Shown here in pieces: positions 56,831 to 64,000 of a stretch of DNA of 64,000 nucleotides (position 1 is its first letter; each line of letters starts with the position of its first letter). The position numbers and the translations under genes were made by a program. Below the pieces are notes generated by a model. The model was given only the letters and a program-made list of their open reading frames with translations. It did no database searches and was not told the DNA's origin. Source of the DNA: Porodaedalea pini (taxonomy: Eukaryota > Basidiomycota > Agaricomycetes > Hymenochaetales > Hymenochaetaceae). Where the stretch lies: contig NBAY01000005.1 in NCBI GenBank assembly GCA_002794775.1, positions 1,054,001 through 1,118,000 of the forward strand, read 5' to 3'.

Positions 56831-57723
56831 GGGGACGTTGTCTACATACTTGTTTTCATCAGGGATTCTCGATCTGAGGATTGCAAGATCGAGCATCAGA
56901 GTCAAGAACAAATTGAACTGAATTCTCGAGTCATCTCATGGTCACAAACATCAATATATTATATAGCCGCCATCTGCTTCCTGTGAACTATTCTTGCTCG
57001 GAAGGCTTTGGATTCACTTCTAGTGCCTGTTGTGTTTGTCTCATCTGAGCAGAAATCAGCATCTAGTGTACACTCCTGGCGCCTCTTCACAGTTCTCCAT
57101 GATTCGGGTGCAATTGTGGACTCGGCGGTCAATTCTGTCCATTGCTGTCGGAATATTGCAAACGGCTTCTGACCACGGCATGACTGACTTCCCAACCGAT
57201 TTGGACTCAACCCGCTTCGGGAGTTCGACCGTACACGGCCCATGTCCATCGATATACCTATCCGCAAAGGAGGGGCTTCCAGGTTCGTGCTGTGCTTAGT
57301 CTCGACTGCAAGGATGCTGCCTCGGCGAGCTGCTTCGACTTCAACTGGTTCAATACCGGCGACTATGTGATGACTGGCCTGGGTCAGTCAGTCTTTCCTT
57401 TTTCTTGTCTGTATTTTATCCTTCGACTTTGTCTAGCGAAACCATTTCATATTGTATTTTACACGTTGAATTTTATCCCTGAGGCTGAGACTGGTGAGAT
57501 GATAGACGGGCGTCTTACAAGGCAGTCTAGCTGCCTTCGTCCGATGCCCACATGCATGTGCTGATCTCGCACTCTTCTGCCAACTATAGACCCCTTTCAT
57601 ATCCACAAGTGCTGCATCATGTCCGTCCCCCGCCCGCTCTCCCCGGCATCTTCTCTTCGTCCCCTGCGCTCGCCATCTTCAAGCGTTCGTCACGCTTAGC
57701 ACCGCGAACAACGCTCAAGCACG
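56831..57723. other. Spacer with a possible remnant of a membrane-protein paralog
   Basis: At 57295-57400 the plus strand reads CFDFNWFNT...LGQS, which resembles the CxxFNWMDNSxxQSPC ectodomain of the next gene, and then decays. Otherwise no gene was recognised. C-rich pyrimidine tracts at 57620-57680 precede the next start codon. Confidence 0.35.
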
Positions 57724-59709
57724 ATGGCGAAGTCAGTCTCAAGGGTGGTTAGGGGTCTCAGTGCTCTGGTGTTCGGGATGTCGATGGTGCGAGCGGCGAT
57801 GGGCAGTTTTGAGCCGTCAGAGATCGAACGACGAGCGGTGCAGTCAGAGGCGACGTGCCTCGGCGAGTTCAACTGGATGGACAACTCGCTGGAGCAGAGC
57901 CCGTGCATAGTCGCTGCCTACCTCCTCTCCGCCTGCGCCGGCGGGAACTGGGACATAGAGCCGGTGAACGCTAGCTCACACTATACACCCCCGAGCGCGA
58001 CGAACGCAAACGGGTGCAGGTGGTGAGTCGTCCTGCTCGTCATGATACACGTGTTTCGCGTGTCACTTACTCGGTTGCAGCTCATGGGCGGTGTACAACA
58101 CGCTGCAGGCATGCGCCGATTGTCAGGGAGAGAACTTCGAGAGTGCCATGCTGTCGTGAGTCTCAGACCATACAAGGATGAGAATGAGGATGAGGGATAA
58201 CGAGACTCACGCGATGCACGCAGATGGTCTGGATATAACGGGAACTGCAATGCGACGTTGCTTTCGGATTCCGAGTGAATTCTCATAGGTCTTTCTCTTA
58301 AAGTCTCCTTCTAAAGCGTATGTATGCTCTAGATATTATCCTGCAGACACGCCGATACCGGACGAGACTGCCATTCCCTTCTGGGCGACCACAAATCGTG
58401 AGTCTCAGCAGCGCACCAAGTGTCCTTATAGGTCTAATTCTGAAAATAGCTTCGACATGGCATGATGGGCTGTTCGATCCATCGACGGCGCAAAGCATCG
58501 CCAACGAAGGTACGGTCCCTTTCTCTTCTACCAGAAAATGCGGCCGGAAACTCAGAATTGTGAACAGACAAATCCGACGTCACGCAGAGCAGCCGGTCGA
58601 GCAACAGCAGTGGCAAAAAGACGAACGTAGGCGCCATCGCAGGCGGCGTCATCGGCGGCGTTCTCTTCCTCTGCGCACTCGGGCTCCTCGCATTCTTCCT
58701 CGCCCGCCGTCGTCGCAGCCGGCGCGCCGGCGCAAAGCCAAAAACAAGCCGCACGAACGTGCGCTTCTCGCCCCTCTCGCACATGCGCTCCGCAAGCGAG
58801 ATGAGCGCACAACAGAACTACAAGTACATGGCTGCGAACGGGAACGGGAACTATAACTTCAACAACCTGACCCCGAGCCCCGGGCCGACGCTGCCTGTGT
58901 CGATATCGATGGAAAGCACCGGCGGCTCGGGGACGCGCCCGCCGTTCCATGCGATGCCGTCTTCGAACAGCTTCACGTCCGCGACGGTGTCGCCGCCGCC
59001 GGGCGAGTACGTCATGCACACGCAGCCCGGCAAGGCCTTCCCTGGTGCGATGCCGACGATGGTGACGATGAACAACCCGTCAAACCCGACGGTCAGCACC
59101 GCGTATGCGACGGCGGCTGCGCGCAGCACCCACGCGCCCACGCTATCGAATGATAGTGCTGTGTTCAGCATCGGGCCCGGCGGACCGGGCATGGGCATGG
59201 GCATGGGAGGAGGAGAGCCGCCTGAGGGCGCGATCGTGCCGTTTGTGCTGCCGCCGACATTGCCTGAGCCGATGGGCGCGGAGGGAATCGCGCGGTCACC
59301 GACGCCTGGTGTGAGCAGCAAAGGCGGGACTGGAACCGGCCACGGACACGGGGCGAGCGACTCGACGGGGTCGAACGAGCTCTACACGACCGCGACGCGG
59401 AAGCCCGAGCGGCGGAACCCGCCCGCGTACACCTTCACCTCTGCCTCTCCCCCTCCTGCTCCCGGTGCCGGGGACGGAGATGGAGATGCGCAGTCGGCGG
59501 GGGCGGCGGATGGGATGTCGATGGAGGCGCAGCGCGCGGAGACGACGTTGAGCGGGACGACGCTGCTGCAGGGCTCGAGCGCGCAGGCGCCGACGACGCT
59601 CGCCGGGGACGCAGAGGGGACGCGGAGCGAGCGGGGCGCTGCTTCTACTGGACAAGGACGTCAGCGCGAGAGAGACGCGCATGGGTACCCTGTTGATCGG
59701 AAGGCGTGA
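57724..59709 (+). CDS. Single-pass membrane protein with Cys-rich ectodomain, paralog A
   Basis: Six exons. The N-terminus MAKSVSRVVRGLSALVFGMS with MVRAAMG looks like a signal peptide. The ectodomain has CLGEFNWMDNSLEQSPC, VAAYLLSACAGGNW, then (across introns) NANGCRCSWAVYNTLQACADCQGENFE and WSGYNGNC. After DETAIPFWATTNPSTWHDG comes a Ser-rich stalk and the membrane segment GAIAGGVIGGVLFLCALGLL then AFFLARRRR. The long cytoplasmic tail is low complexity (Gly/Pro/Ser/Thr) and ends VDRKA. This architecture is widespread in basidiomycetes but has no assigned function; a sensor or wall-associated role is a guess. All introns are GT-AG and the frame is open. Confidence 0.75.
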
Positions 59710-60647
59710 GCGCCGGCTTGACGAGAACTGAGTGTGTGTATGCGCGTGGATATGATACATGTACATGGATACATGATGGGCCCAGGGGTTTTCTCTTCGG
59801 GATTTCTGGATCGCTGCTCTACTAAGTTACGCTCTGTGTATTTTTCTTCCTTCACTTGTCTGTATTACGGATGCATTCATTCTCGTGCTCATAAGGGGTA
59901 ACGCCGTAGAGTCACTGTGTCCGGGTGTGGAAGGGGAGTACATGTACAGCTTGCATTCAATACTCTATGCAATGCTGTGACTAGTACTACTCCGGGTTTC
60001 GCGTTAATCTGCCAGGACTAGAACTAGTGGCATGAGGTACCCTCGGGCTCGAGCTCCCAGGGTCTCAGTTATGATGAATACTTGCAGTACAGCACTTATG
60101 AGGATCCTAAGTTTCACATTTACAAACAAAGACAAATAAAAGATCTTATCAACACGTCGCATCGACAAGCGACAAACGCGAGGAGGAAATACGAATTGTT
60201 TTCGCAGAGAAATATCAGAGGGATCTGAGAGGAAGGTGATGTGCGGATTGGCGACTGCGGGGCTGTGTCACTTGTGTGAGAGAAGCGCGGTTATGAAGGT
60301 GCTGTAGACGCGCCGCTTGCCCTCTCCTGCCATCACCCCCGCGTCTCGGAGAGGCCGTCCTGGCCGGGCGTGACGGGGTCGTTCGAATCCCGATTTAAAA
60401 TCAAGATCTGGAGCTGTACAGTGCTGACGACCTTGTCAGTACTAGTGGTCGCGCTGTGCTTTGCTTTTATTATAACTCGGACTTGGAAATGCGCTGTGCA
60501 CGGCGCGGAGAGTAAAGACTAGACGCGCACACGTTGCTTAAGTCCTTTGCTAACTGGATCGGATTGCTCGCTTGGGACTGCTTTCGTGTCTTCTACTCGG
60601 ATAACACAGACTTAAGGAAAAGGAAGGAGAGAGAGGAGTCGATTCGG
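59710..60647. other. Spacer between the two membrane-protein paralogs
   Basis: No gene was recognised. It contains the 3' end of paralog A and the promoter of paralog B. A GGGTCGTTCGAATCCCG stretch near 60378 resembles a tRNA T-arm, but no tRNA can be folded around it. Confidence 0.4.
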
Positions 60648-62553
60648 ATGTCTTCACTCGCCTCCTGCGGCTCCGGGTTCGACTGGATGAAGAACGAGGA
60701 CGGACAGGATCCGTGTACAGTCGCAGCGTGGCTGATCGAGCTGTGCCAGGACGCCTCGAGTAGTGCGTCCAATTTCTCCCTTTCTCATACGTGAGACCTT
60801 CGGCTGACTTAGATGTCGTATAGACTTGCCTGCCGGTCTTGCGCCTCTCCAAAGTCCAAGCACAAGCTATCTGCCGCCGAACGGGACGAGCGCGAATGCG
60901 TGTACTTGGTTCGATTCTGCTCTGTTTGTCCCCCAAACACTTGTATACTGATGGGTTGTATGAACCGTTTAGTTCATGGGCTTTTTATAATGCAATCGAG
61001 GCCTGCACCGTCTGCCAGGACTTTTCTGCGCAAGAGTGAGTTCCTCAATTATTTTCCAACAGTATCAGCCGCATATCTAAGGTTTGTTTGATTCTCGAAG
61101 TTATTCGTCATGGTCGAGCAGCTGCGACATCCTAGGCCAGTCGTCCACGTCGACGTAAGGCTCACGATACATGCTCCCCATATTCCACTTATCGCATTTC
61201 TCGAAAGGTACTGGCAGTCTATCGTCTCCTTCTCTAGCCGCACGAAGTTCCCTCGGTGGTCAATCCTCAACCGTGAGTCTTGTCCTCTGACCTTCCCGTT
61301 TCTTTACTCAATCCCCCTTCTACTTCTGACTAGCCTCGAACTGGGCCTCCGGCACGTTCAATATAGACCAGGCAGAACAGATTGCCGGACAAAGTAAGCT
61401 CTCATTCGAACTCGAACTAAGAATACAACGAGCGCCGCTCATGTGCTCCTCTCTATCGCTATTACTGTCGCGTTCTCGACTCGACTCGACTCGGATCGGA
61501 AGACCTCCCGGATGTGACAGATGCCTCAGCGAGCCAGCCGTCCGTGTCTTCTTCCTCTTCGTCAGCGACAGCTTCTGCGTCTTCGGCCGGTAAGGGCAAG
61601 GCTCCCGCGGGTGCAATCGCAGGCGGTGTTGTTGCCGGTGTCTTGGTCCTCGTCGCACTCGCTGTTGCTCTGTGGTTCTTCGTATGCAGAAGGAAGGGCC
61701 GCAGCCGTGCACGCGGGTCACGCAAGCATGTGGACTTGGATGCTGACGGCGGTGGAATTGGCGGAGGGGTCGAACAGGGCGGGGATCCGCTTGCGGCGCA
61801 TTTGCGCTCGCATAGCCTAAGCGGATTTTCGACGAGCCCTACCTCGTACCATCCTCCCATGCAGCAGACTGTCTTCCAAGGCTATCCAGTGCTTGGGCGC
61901 AGACCCAGACCCAGAGTCAGAGTCAGAGTCAGGGCCAACCAGTAAATGTGGCACTGGGAATCACGCGCACGACGCGGCCGTCGCGCGACTCGATCCCGAC
62001 TGTTGCAGAGCAGCTCGACGAGAAGCGTCGTATCCGCGCGGAGCGTCAGGATACCGGAGCGCCGCGACCCGGACCGAACGCATATGCAAGCACGGGAACG
62101 GTGACGGGCAGCAACAGCAGGATGAGTGGCACGAGCGCGAGCCTGGACGACGCCAATGCTGGCAGCAACACCGCCGCCATCAGCCACGCACGATCGCAGC
62201 CGCAGTCGCAGATCTCCACCCTTGCAGGTTCTGGCACCTCGCCGGTAGGTATTGGCAATCCCGTGGCAGATCCCCGCCCGGCCGCTGATAAACGCGCCTC
62301 GCGGCGCCTCTCGCTGAAAAAGGCGCCGTGGAACAGGCGCTGGACGGTGGTGAACGTCGGCTCGGACGCTGGCTCGGACGCAGGGTTAAGGCCGGGGATA
62401 AACACCGCGCCGCTCCCGCTGAATGGCACGGTGGCCGCTGCGGGCCATATGACCACCGCGAGCGAGGTCATCGCCGCCGTCCCTGGCGCGCGTCTGCCGA
62501 GTGCCCGCGAGCGCGAGAACCCGCCTCCAGGGTACACTTCGCCTAACTCTTGA
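60648..62553 (+). CDS. Single-pass membrane protein with Cys-rich ectodomain, paralog B (frameshift near 61885)
   Basis: Same architecture as paralog A. The first exon is MSSLASCGSGFDWMKNEDGQ then DPCTVAAWLIELCQ; no signal peptide is visible from this start, so an upstream exon may exist. Next come YLPPNGTSANACTCSWAFYN, AIEACTVCQDFSAQ, YSSWSSSCDILGQSS and FNIDQAEQIAGQ, then a Ser-rich stalk. The membrane segment is GAIAGGVVAGVLVLVALAVA then LWFFVCRRKGR. In the tail, GYP (frame 2) must join SAWAQTQTQSQSQSQGQ (frame 1) with one base lost near 61885; after that the frame is open to TGA 62551. The Gln-rich run is coded by a CAGACC/CAGAGT repeat. Confidence 0.72.
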
Positions 62554-63084
62554 TGAATCACGTACGAATGTACTCAGCCATTCTTACGACCTCAGTGAAT
62601 GGCGACGCCAGGATGGTGGGCAAACGATAATCGTTTCGGATCTCAATTGGAATTTGTCCATGAGAAGTACTATTTCATCTTTTGATGGATCTGACTTGTT
62701 TTGTACATTTTTTGTAAGGACTCTGATGCTCTCAGTTGTTTTCGCCCCTGCTTTTTTTCCCATGTCCTTATTTCCGATCACCCGTACCTGCTTTGTTCTT
62801 CATATATTATTATCTGATTGTGTTCGAGCGGAGATCACTAGTATTCCGGAGTAGCCTGTCTGTATTGGTTTTTGGGTGCATACAACCCTTGTACGTTTTT
62901 ACGCGCTCTTCATTCATCACTGTGTCATAAGCTGTAGAACAAAAGTTACACGGGTTGTTTCCGCCGAAGAATATACATCTTCAAGTATCCATAGGGTTCT
63001 TACAAATACATATGTACATTGTTTCCTTAATTCCCCAGAGTGAAAAGCAGCGAATGATTGTGTGGATTGCGAAGAACGGCGACC
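62554..63084. other. Spacer between convergent genes
   Basis: AT-rich 3' region shared by paralog B and the last gene. No ORF with family features. Confidence 0.45.
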
Positions 63085-64000
63085 TCATACGTAGCTTGCC
63101 GGCAAGCCCGAGAATCGACTCGCGCGTTTGAAATCTTCCATTTCCTCCATTTCTTCCTTGTCCTCCATAGTCGCCATTGATGCCATCTCGGAGAAGTGCA
63201 AGCGATCCCAGCGCGTGGTGTGCGAGAGCGCGACGGTCGGCGTGAAGCGATCCCCCATGCGCTGGTGCGCATCACGGAGGTTAAGTAAAAAGGCGTGAGC
63301 CGAGGAGTGAGGGGAGCGCGACGCCGAAGCCGACGCCCGCCTGGAAGAGCTGCGCGGGTGCGAAGGTCCAGATGATCGCGTTGGCGAGGTAGGCGATCAG
63401 GATACTGTGTGGTGTCGGGCGAGCGAGACCAATTTCGAAGTGAGGTGGGCGGTGAAGATGGAAATGAAGGAGAAGAGGCACTTCTTACATGATGAAGTAT
63501 AGGACAGAGTCGCGGATCAGGACGGCCGCGACGGGGTACTTGCTTAGCTTAGGCGGTCCGTTGGTGCCAGCAAAGTGGATGGCCTTGCGCACGAGAAAAG
63601 CCAACAGGGCAAGCTCGTAGACTACCGACGGAAGTCTTTGGTGAGCAGAATGCGGAGCAAGGGAGGTTGTTAGTGAAAAGATCATATTAATAACTAGGGG
63701 ACGTACATGCAAGCAAACATGGCCGGAGAAGCATGAGGCTGCGTTGCCCGTGCCAAGGCAGTGAATATCTCCGCTGTGTCGTGACTGCTCTCGAGAATGC
63801 ATCCGGGCATCTCAATGTCAACTGCACACAATATGAAGATATTAGATCTTAGCACCAAGGGAAGACAGACTACACACCTTCGACTTTTCGAAGTACGAGG
63901 CTGAGGGCGATGCCAGAGGAGACGGCCAGCGCAGCATAGATGCCCATCATCAAATATCGCATCCGCTTGCCTGCTCGCGAGTTAGATCAGCGTGGAGATT
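63085..64000 (-). CDS. Multi-pass membrane protein, 3' part (DUF6533-like), runs off the window
   Basis: Exons on the minus strand give KRMRYLMMGIYAALAVSSGI with more hydrophobic residues, VDIEMPGCILESSHDTAEIF, LPSVVYELALLAFLVRKAIH, VAAVLIRDSVLYFIM, ILIAYLANAIIWTFAPAQLF and QAGVGFGVALPSLLGSRL. This set resembles the C-terminal half of the seven-helix basidiomycete membrane proteins (DUF6533-like). The cytoplasmic tail is LRDAHQRMGDRFTPTVALSH... ending GLPASYV. Between SRL and LNLRDAH a run of five A on the plus strand (63287-63291) puts the frame out by one; four would restore it. The 5' end lies outside the window. Confidence 0.65.

Noticed and set aside
60365..60400. tRNA-like T-arm (GGTCGTTCGAATCCC)
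   Set aside because: The loop is too long for a T-arm and no acceptor, D or anticodon stem can be paired around it.
1..64000. CRISPR arrays, operons, ribosome binding sites, prokaryotic origins
   Set aside because: The DNA is eukaryotic with spliceosomal introns; no regularly spaced short repeats were seen.

Overview
The window is nuclear DNA from a filamentous basidiomycete, most likely a mushroom-forming Agaricomycete. The evidence is intron-dense genes with introns of about 47-75 nt, fungal sesquiterpene synthase and Tad-type LINE families, and a pair of single-pass membrane proteins of a type common in these fungi. The exact order cannot be fixed by eye. Gene models below were built by joining reading frames across GT-AG (sometimes GC-AG) introns; no search or alignment program was run.

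Layout. 1-8.65 kb is a normal gene block: BCP1/BCCIP-like protein (-), mitochondrial proline dehydrogenase (+), a short-chain dehydrogenase (+), a 2-oxoglutarate/Fe(II) dioxygenase (-) and a sesquiterpene synthase (-). The last three could be a small terpenoid cluster, but the synthase has an in-frame stop near its C-terminus. 9.3-13.6 kb is a transposable element (EL-A) carrying a decayed prolyl-tRNA synthetase (ProRS) sequence and a nested 1.07-kb fold-back element. 13.7-19.4 kb returns to genes: an F-box-like protein, COP9 signalosome subunit 7, the ATP11 F1-ATPase assembly factor, and a 3-oxoacyl-ACP-reductase-like SDR that shares a short divergent promoter with ATP11.

19.6-36.5 kb is a tandem array of secreted type-B carboxylesterase genes: two complete copies and one orphan first exon, broken up by mobile elements. 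These are a MULE-like MITE, an intact 4.2-kb IS630/Tc1-like transposon with its transposase, and a second ProRS element (EL-B) that itself contains a solo-LTR-like insertion and a Harbinger-like MITE. 36.5-43.2 kb is an almost complete Tad-like LINE whose ORF2 has three in-frame TGA codons and no frameshift.

43.6-48.3 kb holds an MDR-family dehydrogenase, a decayed HMG-box gene and repeat-rich spacer. 48.3-51.6 kb is a third ProRS element (EL-C). 52.5-55.9 kb is a GH71/GH99-like protein with a long Pro/Ser-rich tail, followed by scrambled fragments of the same gene. 57.7-62.6 kb carries two paralogous single-pass membrane proteins, and 63.1-64.0 kb the 3' part of a multi-pass membrane protein that runs off the window.

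The main novelty is the ProRS-carrying element family. Once three nested insertions are subtracted, the copies shrink to 3237, 3239 and 3286 bp and share matching ends (CAT-CAGG...CCTG-ATG). The insertions can be checked against each other because each copy, and each esterase paralog, serves as an empty site for the other.
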